Made by a program: the position numbers and the translations under genes
Source of the DNA: Beroe forskalii
Lineage: Eukaryota > Ctenophora > Nuda > Beroida > Beroidae
Length of the DNA: 64,000 bases
Assembly: GCA_011033025.1 (NCBI GenBank)
Contig: WFMF01000057.1
Location: forward strand, 658,861 to 722,860
Direction of reading: 5' to 3'
Shown: positions 21,666 through 33,956 of the stretch, piece after piece
How positions within the stretch are numbered: position 1 is the stretch's first letter
Layout of the letters: each line of letters opens with the position of its first letter
The notes under the pieces: model-generated
Database searches by the model: none
What the model saw: only the letters and a program-made list of their open reading frames with translations
Told to the model about the DNA's origin: nothing

Positions 21666-22331
21666 TTATTAGAGACCTACGTTCCTGAGCCAGAATAGGT
21701 GTCAGGTGCTGGCAGCTGGCTTGCGGAGTTCACATGCCACGAAGCATCGAATCAGGGATTCAGGGGTTTAAATTATACATTCACATTCTTTGCTTCCTCG
21801 AAACGTCAAAGAACTTATGCAATTGCAAGAGGTTTAGAAAGCAGAGTTAGGCAATCACATAACGAATTGCGGCTCGCAGTGCCAAGTGCAGGCTATTCGT
21901 TTTCTGCAGTGGTTGCTATGAAATTTTACAATGTCGATTGATGCATGACACGTGACTATCCAGTGCCGATAACGGCAGTTGGGTATAGATTCATATTCAT
22001 ATTTATTATTTTTTAATGCGCGGCACTAACTTCAAATATCCCAATTTGTCTGAATGTCTGGCGTTGCCTTCCCCTAACCAGGGGCGTCGCAAAACCAGGG
22101 TCCTGGTTAGCAGGTTAGGGCAAGGCGTTGCCAGTCCCCTTGTCGGCCGTAGACAGACCCTCGGCATCACGAGAATTCACTATTCAGCGTCGGTCGCTGA
22201 TTCTCATATCACCCTTACCCTAAACCTAACAAATCATGATCCTAACCCTGGCCTTCCCCAAACCAGTAACCAGGGGCGTCGCTAAGTCGCTTGCCACGCA
22301 CGCTGTGCGCAAAACCAGAGTCCTGGTTTTG

Positions 22332-22586
22332 GGTAGGTCTCCCATATAAACGGGAGCCTTCATTATCTATGACAATGACGTCACTCAGAAAAATATAATT
22401 AAGCGCACCTAGCGCTTTAACTTTAAGGACTAGGGTTAGGGTCAGGATTAGGGTCAAGATTTGTTAGGGTTAGGGTTAGGATTAAGGTTAGGGTTTTGGT
22501 TAGGGTTATGGTTAGGTTTAGGATACAGAAAAATTGACGTTTAGATCTGTGACGTCACTCAGAGCCGTTTATATGGGAGAGATACC
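22332..22586. mobile_element. TTAGGG-bearing MITE, copy A
   Basis: A 255-bp element whose ends start GGTAGGTCTCCCATATAAAC and finish with the near-complement, GGGAGAGATACC. The 8-bp flanks TGGTTTTG and TGGTTTGG differ at one base, as expected for an aged target duplication. Subterminal TGACGTCACTCAG occurs near both ends. The core is rich in TTAGGGTTAGGG-like blocks. There is no coding capacity. Confidence 0.85.
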
Positions 22587-22900
22587 TGGTTTGGTTAGGG
22601 CAACCCTGGCCTTTAAAGCGTTGGATGGCAGATGCGCTTAATCAATAACTATATTTTTCCGAGTGACGTGTTTGTCATAGATGATGAAGGCGCGGGCGCT
22701 CTAATTATATTTGTCAGACGTTGTCTGACCGAAGGCGAAGGGGTCAGACAACGTCTGACAAAATTATATGGGACACTAATTTGGAGGGTCGTGTTGTCAA
22801 CGGACGTTATCGGACGAGGTCGTTGCCCATCTATCTATTCTGACTGGGTTGCCAACTGGTCAAATGGCGAAAGCGCAAATGTGACCATCGGTCAAACTCA

Positions 22901-23149
22901 GGTAGGTCTCCCATATAAACGGGAGCCTTCATTATCTATGACAATGACGTCACTCAGAAAAATATAATTAAGCGCACCTAGTGCTTTAAGGACTAGGGTT
23001 AGGGTCAGGATTAGGGTCAGGATTTGTTAGGGTTAGGGTTAGGATTAAGGTTAGGGTTTTGGTTAGGGCTCTGGTTAGGTTTAGGATACAGAAAAATTGA
23101 CGTTTAGATCTGTGACGTCACTCAGAGCCGTTTATATGGGAGAGATACC
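22901..23149. mobile_element. TTAGGG-bearing MITE, copy B
   Basis: A 249-bp near-identical relative of copy A. It is flanked by a perfect 8-bp direct repeat, CAAACTCA (22893-22900 and 23150-23157), which fixes the termini. An 8-bp duplication fits hAT, P or Merlin elements. Confidence 0.9.
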
Positions 23150-23944
23150 CAAACTCAAATAGTCAAATGTGGAACGTTGCGGGTATAAGATGTGATGCCG
23201 CGATGCGCTTAATTTTAATTTTATTTTCTGGGTGACACGTGTTACTCATGGAATTAGATAATGAAGGCTTCTGTTTCCCCAAAACCAGGGGCGTCCGCGT
23301 CACGCCGCGCACTCTTTGCACAAAACCAGGGTCATGGTTAGGGCAAGCTCCCGTTTATAATTTTATTTATAATTTTATAATTTTTTAGCCCATATTCAGT
23401 CTGGTCTAGTCTCCCATATAATTATAAACGGGAGCCATCCAGTCAGAAGAAATGGACGGGCAACGTCCGTCGAGGCGCTTGCACTTGCAGTTGCCCTAAC
23501 CATGACCTTGTGTCTATCTATCAGTATTTTGCCCTAACCAGCGCCCTGGTTTCGCGCACCCCTGGTTAGGGGAAATCAGTATCGATGAAAGACCCTTCCC
23601 CTGTGGCAGAACACTGCTGATCTGCCACGCTCAGCGTGGCGACAAGTCGGCTTCTCCAGACGTGATTTTGGGGAAAGATGAAAGGTGAAATTAATCAAAA
23701 TTGATTATAATCACTAAAGCTTTGGACGCAAAAGTTCGATACAACATTCATGAAATTGGCAATTTCACCAAATTTCGTCGTTATATAAATACACAATTTT
23801 AAATGGCACGACGTGGCCATGGAATCGATGTTGGGTCTGAAAATGTCGTCATTGCTCAAACAGTGACTGAAATCGTTATTAGACTATTAGAGTGAGGACA
23901 GAGGACGTGATTTCAGATCACGTCTGCACTCGTCAGTTTTTACT

Positions 23945-23987
23945 CTCAGCGCGGAGACGTGATTTGAAATCACGTCTCCGCGCTGAG
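23945..23987. repeat. Perfect 43-bp hairpin
   Basis: Two 21-base arms, starting CTCAGCGCGGAGACGTGATT, flank one base. Related partial dyads of GACGTGATTTCAGATCACGT type lie on both sides (23905-24035), so this is a cluster of cruciform-forming sequence within the foldback centre. Confidence 0.8.
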
Positions 23988-24789
23988 CGTAAAATCAAAT
24001 CTGAGGGTGAGGCGTGATCTGAAATCACGTCTACTCTTTGAAAGTGAGAAAACACTGATCTGAGTTTGAAGACATTACCTGATGGCTGCAAAACTTTTCG
24101 GTGCGATTGACCATGACATTTGAACGGTATTTTGATTTCATTTGTTTATAAATCTTTGCTTAATTACACACATTATTCAAAACACAAGGAAAATGTTTAA
24201 AGTACCATTTAAAATTATCATCTTGTTGCGACGCGAGATGCCGTATTTAAGAAGCAAATGCTTGCTCCATTATTTTCAGCAAGGCTGTCTGAAAATACCT
24301 TGGCTTTTTAATTTTGATGTCATGGCATGTGAACCATACACCGCAACGTGTAATCACCATAAACAAACAATGATCAAAACACTACCTAAGTAGGTTCATG
24401 CCATACTGTAGTCGATACAAAATTGATATAAAGTAAAATTTCGGGAAAATTGAAAAAATATGCCGCCAATGGAAGACGTGATTTGGTACTCCTGAAATTT
24501 GGGATCGGCGAGTTGCTGACTGTGTTCTGTCACTGGGGACCCTTCTGAGCGACGCGCCGCGCACCGCTCAGTCAGCGGCTGCATCAGCGGGTCTGCACGT
24601 CTGGTATCACCTAGATGGATTTCACCCATCCCTAGCGCGCAACACTCGGAAATTTGGAGGGTCGTGTTGCAGAAAAAAATGACGCGCGGCGGAGGGTAGG
24701 TAAAATCCTATCACCAGGCAACCAATACCATGACCCTGGTTTTGTGCAAGAACATGCGCGCGACGCCCTGGTTAGAGAAAACGGAAGCC

Positions 24790-24880
24790 TTCATAATCTA
24801 TGACGTCACCCAGAAAAATGATTAAGCGCATCGCATCTAGCGCTTTGAAGATAAGGGTCAGGGCTACCCTCCGCCGCACG
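24790..24880. mobile_element. Half copy of the TTAGGG-bearing MITE
   Basis: The left part only of the MITE family (GGAAGCCTTCATAATCTATG, then the TGACGTCAC and GCGCTTT segments) without the opposite end. Similar reversed fragments occur at about 22620-22690 and 23180-23270. Confidence 0.6.
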
Positions 24881-25261
24881 CATTTTTTTGCAACATGACT
24901 CGTAGGAAACTACTTCGAACCTGTGGTCTACTTCGAACCTGTGGTCGGCACTGATTAGTATATAGTCACGTGACATGACATTGTTCATGTTGCCCAGCAA
25001 CCACGGCAGAGAAGGGTAGTCTGCACTGTGAGCCGCGACTTTTATTGTGACACTGATTCAGATTGCCTTCAGCCTTGCTCAATAACAATGCTCGGCTTTC
25101 ATATTTATATGCCCATGCTTGCAAACATTCAGACGTGTGCAGTTCTCTGTTCGCACGTGAAACAACAAGCAAGACCTATGTTTCGCCGGTTCGTGGCTTG
25201 TGAGCTGCGCCCTTCAAGTACAAGACACCTATGCCGGCTCAGAAACGTAAGCCTCTAATAA

Positions 25262-25975
25262 CTGGGCGCAAATGAGCGCTTCCGAGCGCAAATGAACGCT
25301 TTCGAGCGCAAATGAGCGCTTTCGAACGCAAATGAGCGCTTCCGAGCGCAAATGAGCGCTTTCGAGCGCAAATAAGCGCTTCCGAGCGCAAATGAGCACT
25401 TACGAGCACATACGAGCGAAAATGAGCTCAAATGGGCGCAAAATTTTTGCGCTCGTTAGCTCATTTGCGCTCAGAAAGGCTGAGCGCAAAAATGGGCGCA
25501 AAATGGGCGCAAAATTGCTGAGGTGTGGTGAAACTGAGCGCAATTGAGCGCATCTGGGCGCAAATCGGCAATAAGCGCAACTGAGCGCAACTTAGCGCTA
25601 ACGGGCGCTTATGGGCGCTAATGAGCGCTAATGAGCGCAAAATTGCGCTCAGTATGGCTGAGCGCAAATGAGCGCATCTGAGCGCAAAAAGACATTTTCC
25701 AGGGATCATTTGCGCTCGTTAGCGCTCTGAGCGCAAAATGGGCGCAAAGTGGGCGCAAAATGGACGCTAACGAGCGTTAATGAGCACATATGAGCGATGA
25801 CGAGCACGTATGAGCGCAAAACTTTGCGCTCATTTGCGCTCAGTCATTTTCGAGGCTCCGGAGCGCAAATGAGCGCTAACGAGCGCTAACGAGCGCAAAA
25901 TTTCCCTAATTTGAGCGCTAACGAGCGCTAACGAGCGCAAATGAGCGCAAATTTGCGCTCAGTTAAGCCTTGCGC
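25262..25975 (-). repeat. GAGCGCAAAT-type short tandem array, right arm
   Basis: Inverted partner of the array at 20935-21665. It ends with GCGCTCAGTTAAGCCTT, the complement of the left-arm boundary sequence. Confidence 0.9.
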
Positions 25976-26672
25976 AGAACTTTACATTTGCCAAGAAATG
26001 TATAATATAGCGCCCGTGCATGCCAAGGAATATTTATGAAATTTATTCAATGATGTTAGTATTATGTGACAGTTGAAGTTGATAGAAGAAGCGTTTTATC
26101 ACGGAAAATGATTTCAGATAAATCTAAAATCTTAAATCTGTTAAAGACAACCTCTTTCTCTTAATTCTCGTTGGTGTACACACGCGATTGTACCTTGATT
26201 TTGGAGGTCATTTTTTGCTTCATAAGTTTTTAATCAACTCACCATGTCAGTAAATAAGAAGGACTACGGTCGTAGATCAAATGACGGCGTGTTTTTATAC
26301 CAAGCCCAGGGAACAGGAAATTAAGCGCCTGCATACGGGAACAACGGGCTCAAGAAATACGCCGGCAGGCGCAATTCTTGTTGATATGGACATTTTTGGG
26401 CGACATTGCATGAAGAATTGTATAAAAATACGATGATCGTGATTCGTTTGAGCTAAAAACGGGCTCTCTACGACCTTCAGAAGCTGAGATATGGATTCTC
26501 ACTGATGCGATAAGAGATAAAAATGGGCGTGGTCCTCCTGGGCGTTCCCCAAGTTAAATTTTTTTACTCCTTTGATTTTTCGATACTTTGAACCATATAG
26601 AAGCACTGTGCAAAGTCTCATTAGTCTCAGACTTCTTTAAGAATTTGCAGGTTGGTGTGCATAAGTCACCAG

Positions 26673-27197
26673 ACTAGAAATAACCTGTCATATTGATTAT
26701 TGCTACCAATATGGCTGTGATAGCGATTCGTACGGTCAGAAGGACAGAAGTTGATCACGCGCGCATGTATCACTGCACCGAATCAAATGTTCGTAGCGCG
26801 CGGATCAATAAAATTAAACATTTTAACTTTTTAAAACAGAACTTTGCGCCACGAAAATAAGAAATATATTGTAGCGCGTTACATCCATACGACGAAGAAG
26901 ACCTTTTCTGGCAACGATTGTATGCAAGCACTGGCAAAATCTACACGCAATAATCTGAGAACAATTACAGGACGCATGATTACGAGAACAAGACAATTTG
27001 CATTTTACGGGCTGCTCAAAATTAGAATGCGTACTAAAGTCAACATTCTCTTGAATTGTTAATGACAATTGGTAATTGTCAAATTTCTACTTCGAAACCA
27101 ACTTCCGGCTTCGATAAAATTGAAACAGGCAAGTTAACTTTACTCTTAATAAGTGAAAAAAAACAAACCATGCTACAACAAACGTGACAAAACGTAC
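26673..27197. other. Interval right of the foldback element
   Basis: Unique AT-rich sequence between the foldback boundary and the small minus-strand exon pair. Any 3' exons of that model should lie here, but I could not identify one with confidence. Confidence 0.4.
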
Positions 27198-27546
27198 CGC
27201 TTTCAAGGTAAGCCTTGGTGAGAAGGTCGTAAACCCCTTGTAGTAAGTCATCAATCTGCTGCATCACTTTACTACCTATAAAACGAGCAAATGGTGAGTT
27301 TACGGAGACATGAAGTAAAGAAAAACAGGAATAACTGCTTTTCAGTTGCAGCATTGGAAAGGATCGAAGATGCCAAAATATTTTTGGGAACCTCAGTATA
27401 AGACGTGTTTCTGTACCAATTAGTTGGGTACATTCGTATGTTTTTGAGAAGATCATTATTTTCTCTAAAGATTTTAGAACGTGTATTTGGTGAACCAAAT
27501 CTTCAGTCTTCGAAGCTCTCGAAGCCATGAATGTCAGAAAAGGCAA
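27198..27546 (-). CDS. Small unidentified two-exon model
   Basis: Two possible minus-strand exons, 27546-27417 and 27275-27198, share phase 1 with acceptor TTTATAG and donors ATTG|GTACAG and AGCG|GTACGT. The joined frame reads through a charged, helical segment (ASKTEDLVHQIHVLKSLEKI) into SKVMQQIDDLLQGVYDLLTK, which looks amphipathic and coiled-coil-like. A start is available at 27546 or 27528. No downstream exon with a stop was found and no family is recognised. The agreement of phases and the helical periodicity are the only support. Confidence 0.4.
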
Positions 27547-29586
27547 CTTGACGGAGACGCAGGATCAAATTTCACATTCAATTAATGATTGGTAATTCCC
27601 TTGAAAGTATCTGTCTAGAGGTCTAGCCTAGTTACAGTAATACATAGGTGTACAGACTTTTAAAACAAAGTTTAAAATAAGCATAAATTATTGAAGTCTG
27701 ACAACAATCGCGTTTTTTGTCAATCATGAATCAACTACATATACTTTATCTAACGAGAAAAGCTTCAATTAAAAGCAAACTTCAATAAATTCGACATGAT
27801 CGGAGTCAATAAATTCACTTCACCCACGTAAACACGAAACAAAATTACAAGGGTACGACGGAACACAAACACACATAAATTACCAGAGATAAGGGCCCTT
27901 ATCTTGTCCCTTATCAGCAATCACGTTGAGCCATCTCACGTTACCAAACCAATGACAGCCAGCCATGGCAGTCACATGACTAATTCCAGCCAATCAGAGG
28001 CATTCTCCGGATGTCACGTGGGGCGTTATCGCATCTGTATGAAAGATATTCTATTACAGCAACCCTCGCAGTTATTTGATGATATTTGTCAGTAATTGAA
28101 TGTTTAATAAATAATGTGAATGGTCGATGAAATGCCGATAATTGGATGGAATGCCCCAAATAATGTGCGCATGATAGTTAAATTATATAACGTATCATCT
28201 GCTAATCATGTACAAGTGCGCATGTCATTCATTCATTAAGTGATTAATGAACCCGTATCATGTATCGGGGGTGCGAATGAAAACATATAACGTATGCTGA
28301 AACCCGATGGGAATTGTAACATTTCATCTACTCAGTCACAATTATGCCTGGGGTCTTTAACAAAGACCTGAAGCAGAATGAACTAAAAACGGACTTCAGT
28401 CAAGATGTTAGCAACTAAATTCATCATGAGTGAGATCACTTAAATAATAAATTTCGTTTCGGAATAGACCCCTTGGTATCCTTGATAAAATTGCTATTGC
28501 GAACTTAGATTTAATCAAATCTAAGTGCAATGTGCATCTTCAACAATTTATTCAGCCCCGACAAGCAAGCGATATAACAAAAAACACAGCCACTACGACA
28601 TAAGTTTCATTCACATACATATTATGACGCTTACAAATCATTGTCTCCTGCATGTATAAAATGTATAGAATTACTTGTTATTGAATAATATGAAACAATG
28701 GGAAAATAACGTAACGTTATACGCCGACTGTCGTACTTACAGCAGAGAAAAGGAGAAAGTAGGCAATGTTGTGTGACATCAGACGCTTGGGCGACAGTTT
28801 CAGCTTTTGATCTCATTATATTATCCTCCGTTCACTGCCCTTGTCTTGTTCAGTGATGAAACTTCTGACATGTTCAGACTATAACAAAAGGAGATCGAGA
28901 TTTATGATTATGAAGCTGAAAAAAATTAATTACGACGATAATCACAAGATTTTCGAAAGCTTCTGATTACAATTCTCTCGTATCAGTTATCTCGTTTCAA
29001 CTTCAATCCCTTGAGTAATGTACGTAATTAATCTCGGATAATAGAACTTTGTATCATCAGGAAAAATATATAGTTGTAATTTCATCAACAGAATGGAAAC
29101 TAGAATTTACAAAAATGATACAACTGATCCCACATTAAAATACAAAACTTAGGAAATCAGAACAAAATGAGTGCATGCAATGAATCAAATATATATTATT
29201 TCACCTAGAGGGAAATTAAATTTAAAGCTATGATGGATACTTATGATGATCTTTTTATCCAATATCTGAAAAAATATAAAGGTTGGTAGTGCGAGGTATT
29301 TAATATAAAAATAAAAAGCATTCTTCGTTTATTTCTGTTTCATCCCTGCTTGAAGTAAAAAAGAAATTATAACTTTATAACATAAAGCACAAACAAAATG
29401 CATTACTTTAATCGCTCATGAAACTGAACATGGTCCGATGCTAAGTTAAATAATCATCAATTTTCATTAAATAACAATTAATATACAAATATCAAGCTTA
29501 ATCAATCATACCACTTGAAGATGCTAGTTTTATTTATTCGTATATTGATAATAATTGACCTATTGATAATAATTGCTTCATACAAT
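27547..29586. other. Gene-poor interval before PGM2
   Basis: AT-rich unique DNA. One minus-strand frame at about 28805-28730 ends in a consensus donor, GCT|GTAAGTACG, and could be a first exon starting MRSKAETVAQ, but no partner exon was found. The PGM2 polyadenylation signal (AATAAA on the minus strand) lies near 29530. Confidence 0.45.
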
Positions 29587-31559
29587 CTATTTTGGTTTGG
29601 GCTTTAGATCATACACTTGAGGCTTCAAGAAGGTTTCAATAACGGTATCCTTGAGTTTCTCCAGCTCAATCTCCAAATCCCCTCGCTTAGCCTCAGCCTC
29701 CGGAGAACTAATAATCTCAGTGTAGTACTTTATCTTAGGTTCCGTGCCCGAGGTACGCAGGGTCGCCACACACCCGTTAGCGAAGGTAAAGGTCAGCATC
29801 TGACAGGTCGGATCAGTGGGCAGAGCACTCTTCTTATCTGGTGTACTACTATCATACCCCTTAGTAACATCCCTCACATCCACAATCCGATACTCTCCAC
29901 AACTAGCCGGGTAATCAGGACTCCGAATAGCACCAAACATCTTCTCAACAGTAGGAGGATGGTAACACAGGTAGTAGGAATCACTGGAAATGTGGTACCC
30001 GTACCTAGAGTACAGAGACTCTAGGTACTGCTCTAGGGTGGTGTTGGAGTTGTAGAGCTTGGTAGCGTATGCTGCGAGAACAGGACCAGCCGAGATACCA
30101 TCCTTGTCCAGAACATTCATCCCGTACATGTATCCGATGCTTTCCTCGTAGGCAAATAAGCAGGTGTAGCCTTCAGCTACCTTCTTCAGCGCATAGTTAG
30201 CCATCCACTTGAATCCCGTCAGGCATTCCTCGAACAGGAACCCTTCCTTCCGGCTCATGGATTTCAGGAATTTGGAGGATACTGTGCTTGCAACCATGTA
30301 CAGCTTTTCGTTCGGAACGTCAGGGTGGGTGGCTTTGAAGTTCTCAAAAGCAACCGCCCCCAAGATGGCTCCCAACTCGTTTCCGTTGAACACCTTCCAG
30401 GAGCCAGAGCTGGATTTCTCAGCACAAGCCAGTCTGTCAGCATCAGGATCGTTAGCAATGATGACGTTAGAGTTGCTGTTATCAGCCGCCTTCATGGCAA
30501 GGTCCAGCGCACTCTTTCCCTCCTCTGGATTAGGGAAAGCCACCGTGGGAAACTCAGGGTCTGGTTCGGACTGTTCGGGCACCGACACGAACTCGTTCAG
30601 CCCGAACACCTGGAAGGACTTGGCCATGAACTCCTGGCCGACCCCGTGCATGGGCGTGTACGTGATCTTTAGACTGGATGTGGTGTTGGAGCTCTTATCT
30701 CCCACCACATAATCCTGCACATCCTTGTAGTAGTTCTCATACACTTCCTGGAACGGATCAGAGCGGAGTTTGGAGGAATCCAGCATGTCAACGTCCCAGG
30801 CTGCAGCGTCAATCTCCAAGTTCTGCAGGATGTGCTCGGCGATGTTCCTATCGTGAGGGGGTATGATTTGTGCCCCATTGGACCAGTACACCTTGTAACC
30901 ATTGTCGTATTTAGGGTTATGCGAGGCAGTTACCATGATGCCAGCTGCGAGAGAGTACTTACGGACGGCGTAAGCTACAAAAGGCGTTGGAGTTATGGCG
31001 GAGAAGAGGCGAACAGGGATACCGAGGCGAACCATTGCTACGGCGGCTAATTTAGCGAACCTGAGATCGAGGAATTGGATTAATTCGGCAACATTCCTAA
31101 TTTGCAACACCGTACGTCTAACGATAATAAACAAATTAAGGACTTACATAATCTTAATACGTAATTCATCATCGGATGAAGGTTTAAAATTGAACAAGGT
31201 TCCATTTATATTTCAGAATACTTCACCTGGAAGAATTGTGTCTCGCATCAAAACCAATGACAACACCATTCTTTTTCACGAATGATTCCTGAGCTTCCAG
31301 CAGATACTTGCCAAATCCTTGGGATGTCTGAATGATCGTTACATCGTTCATGCACGCATACCCCGGTCCCATCCGAGCTCTTAGACCAGCTGTCCCAAAC
31401 GCCATCCTATTCGACAGAAGGGCGTCCAATTCTTCGTATTTCCCCTCCTCGATCATGTGGAAAAGATCGGCGCAGGTGCTCTCGTTTTTGTCGATGTGAA
31501 GCCATTCCTTTTACCTTGGTGTCTAGGTCCTCAGAGCCGGTTTTAGGAACGCAAGCCAT
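29587..31559 (-). CDS. PGM2: Phosphoglucomutase-2 / phosphopentomutase, two exons, one frameshift
   Basis: Two minus-strand exons, 31559-31227 and 31060-29587, meet at canonical sites. The protein of about 601 residues compares with 612 in human PGM2. It interconverts ribose- or deoxyribose-1-phosphate and the 5-phosphate, and more weakly glucose phosphates, in the cytosol. Signature elements are all present: EFGTAGLR-type opening (AFGTAGLRARMGPG), active-site phosphoserine loop TASHNPKYDNGYK, metal loop NDPDADRL, sugar loop EESIGYM, and phosphate loop RTSGTEPKIKYY near the C-terminus. The exons total 1807 nt, one more than a multiple of three. Near 31509-31515 the frame from MACVPKTGSEDL must shift by one base to enter WLHIDKNES. 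A sequencing or assembly error is likeliest. AATAAA lies about 55 bp after the stop. Confidence 0.9.
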
Positions 31560-32402
31560 CCCTGGTAATAAGTGATTGTGAGTAGAATAGATCTAGAGTT
31601 TTCAGTCCTATTGATTAATTGTAGAATTAATGATTACTTTGAACAATGCATAAAACAAAAAATATATCAGTAGGAATTGTATTTTACTGAGCATATTGTC
31701 ATGGGAGTACGATTGACACGTTTTGACAGTATGTAAAAAGTATTCAAAAATATCATTAAGAATTGGAGTAGGATATAGCCAGTGAAAGAATTGAATTCAT
31801 ATTTGTCATATTACATCTCAAAATCTGAATCAATCAGAATAATAATCATACAACAAAAACATTAAATTGCCAGCAATCACTCAACAACCAATGCATATTA
31901 TTTTCATTTCAATACTGGCATGTAATAGATTTTTACAATCGTCCATGATTCAAATTTAAAATATCAATCACAATGACAGAATACAGATTACTTGAAATAA
32001 TTTATCAAAATTCATTATTGTTATTGTTACAAAACCAAGACGTTGGTCACCATGAAATAAATGTAAACAGTGTTCAATATAATATTTTTCATTTATGGTT
32101 TATTATTTGGTTATGAATAACAAAGCCTTGTCAAGAATAATGTAGCTGTTTTTCATCTGAATACTCCATTTTTAGCAACACTAACAGTTCAGGCATAAGC
32201 TTACAAAAAGTCCACAGGTGGTAAAGACAGTTTACACCAATCTTATGAAAACCATGAATTATCAAGGTAACAGTCATTTACTTAAATGAATATACAACTC
32301 AAAAATGATACTTCATTGGAATAAATGGACTTCTGCGCCTTAGTGGGGCATACCTAGATAATATATATCAGGAACCTAAAATTTAATAAAAAAAGCAGTG
32401 TA
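31560..32402. other. Interval between PGM2 and AP3S
   Basis: AT-rich DNA with no exon or repeat recognised. Both flanking genes are on the minus strand, so it should hold the PGM2 promoter and the AP3S 3' end. ATTAAA on the minus strand at 32382-32387 is a candidate polyadenylation signal for AP3S. Confidence 0.5.
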
Positions 32403-33951
32403 TTATATCTTCTTGAAGGAGGGTAGTGATATGTTCTGCAAGTCTGCTAGCTTTGGGAGGTTGACATTGGGAGCCATGCTCTTTGCTGCTGACAGGGCTC
32501 GTGCTGGGGCGCCTCCCATACCTGACAAAAGGATGTTTTATTCATGTTATACAATTCAAAACACACACACACACACACAATACAGTTGTTAAAAAGTTCA
32601 GTTCTGCATCATCAGTTGTTATTAAATAGAATTGTGCATCATCTCTATGACTATTGACTTTATTCATTAAAATTAATTGAAGCCTGTCCCCTTGTAATAA
32701 CCTGCTTCTTGCTTCTCGATTCTCTGTTGTGCTTCAATGTGTGTGAGGATTTCAGTCTGGTTGGTTTCAACGACCATTCCTCCCATCACTATTTCCTGCA
32801 AGATTTTCAGCTCCAAAAACTCAATCAGTTCAAGAATAGAGTTTAGAGTAGAGCATAATATTATGTTGGTTTACCTGATGTAAATAAAACCTCACATACC
32901 ACAATGAGGTAAAACAGAATATTGAACTCAACAGTTACAGATTATTTTACTCCAAAAAAATAGTACAATATGCTGGGATCAGTAACCTGCAAGATGTAGT
33001 GTACTTTGTCCATGTGAAAGATGAGATCAAGCTCACAAACATTCTCAAAACACCTGTCTAGTGTTTCCACAAAAACCTGAGGATTATATATGAACTCAAG
33101 GGAAAGTAAAACTATTTTTATGCTGATACAATATTAGCATTTAGATAATAATTAGGTCATACGTCAAAAGTACTACTTGATCACCTGAATAAGGTCCAAG
33201 ATCCCTAGTTCACTTTCACTACTGTCTACACAGAACACAAAGTATAATGTGGCATAGTGTCTGTAGACCAGTCTGAAGTCACTCCCTCCAATCAATGTCC
33301 CACCTAAAACCATTGCACTGTGTCAACAAGAGGTTTGACTTTAATGATCAAGGTTTAAGATATATAATCCGTATCAAGAGATAGATCAATGCATATACAA
33401 GAGTATAAGCAAATTTTCTTAATAGAACTGATACTAACTCATTCAAGGGAAGACTTAAATAGAATAAATCATCAGTAAAACTCATGTATTATTGATGTAC
33501 CTTCTAAGAAATTGCACACTGAATCTTCTCTCTTGGACAATAATAGAAATGTCTCTCTGATTATCTGAAATAATTGTCTCTCTAATTATGTGACATAAGG
33601 CTCTGGGACTTGAAACTATTTCTAGATGGTATTGAATAGAAGGAAACAACAGGTAAGTGAAATCTCTTGAGCAGTTTTAGGAAGAGAAATTTTTCTTCCT
33701 AACTTTTAGTCAAACAAGTCTTGTAGCATGACCACACTTTACATCCAATGGTTTGGAAACCATGATAATCAGGACATATATGCTTATATGGATCTATCTG
33801 ATCATTTTTCAATGAATTGTGATTTTGAATGGATAGTTAGAATACTATAAAATACACAAGACTTAAAAGAACCAACCTGTTGCTGCATCTCTTCTGTGTA
33901 ATAGGTAAAGAACTTTGTGAGTCTAGGTTTCCCATGATTATTAAATATTAA
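32403..33951 (-). CDS. AP3S: AP-3 complex sigma subunit, start region missing
   Basis: Six minus-strand exons fit in phase: 33951-33877, 33564-33501, 33303-33185, 33076-32987, 32795-32702 and 32521-32403. They give 186 residues against 193 for human AP3S1. The reading is almost collinear with vertebrate sigma-3: IFNNHGKPRLTKF, IIRETF, VCNFLEGG, YRHYATLYFVFCVDSSESEL, VFVETLDRCFENVCELDLIF, EIVMGGMVVETNQTEI and a C-terminus with GAPARALSAAKSM and LPSFKKI. Sigma-3 is the small chain of AP-3, which sorts cargo from endosomes to lysosome-related organelles. The usual first residues (MIKAI) are absent: upstream of the codon for L before IFNN the frame meets TGA, exactly where LINE ORF1 sequence starts on the other strand. 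A separate first exon, an insertion or a misassembly could explain this. Confidence 0.9.
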
Positions 33952-33956
33952 TGTTC

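Larger units (their letters stand above)
17193..26672. mobile_element. Foldback-like element of about 9.5 kb with long satellite-rich arms
   Basis: The outermost arms (17193-17480 and 26385-26672) are inverted copies, starting GGTGACTTATGCAC inside AGTC and continuing through the shared segment GGAACGCCCAGGAGG. Nearer the centre, 20890-21960 pairs with 24966-26000: both have a GAGCGCAAAT array, then a region with CAGTTATTAGAG and later CACGTGACTAT. The roughly 3-kb centre contains MITEs and hairpins but no plausible gene, so the element is non-autonomous or dead. Long inverted arms composed of tandem repeats are the hallmark of foldback transposons such as Drosophila FB and Galileo. No transposase is available to support a superfamily, and I found no clear target duplication at the ends. 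Confidence 0.7.

Noticed and set aside
21699..21941. 80-codon frame in the foldback arm
   Set aside because: It is not preserved in the inverted partner at 24966-25261, so no selection for coding is apparent.
22430..23060. Telomere or chromosome end suggested by TTAGGG repeats
   Set aside because: The repeats are short, mixed with variants, and lie inside MITE copies with defined ends and target duplications.
30209..30712. 167-codon plus-strand frame
   Set aside because: It is antisense to conserved PGM2 coding sequence, and its openness follows from codon bias of the real gene.
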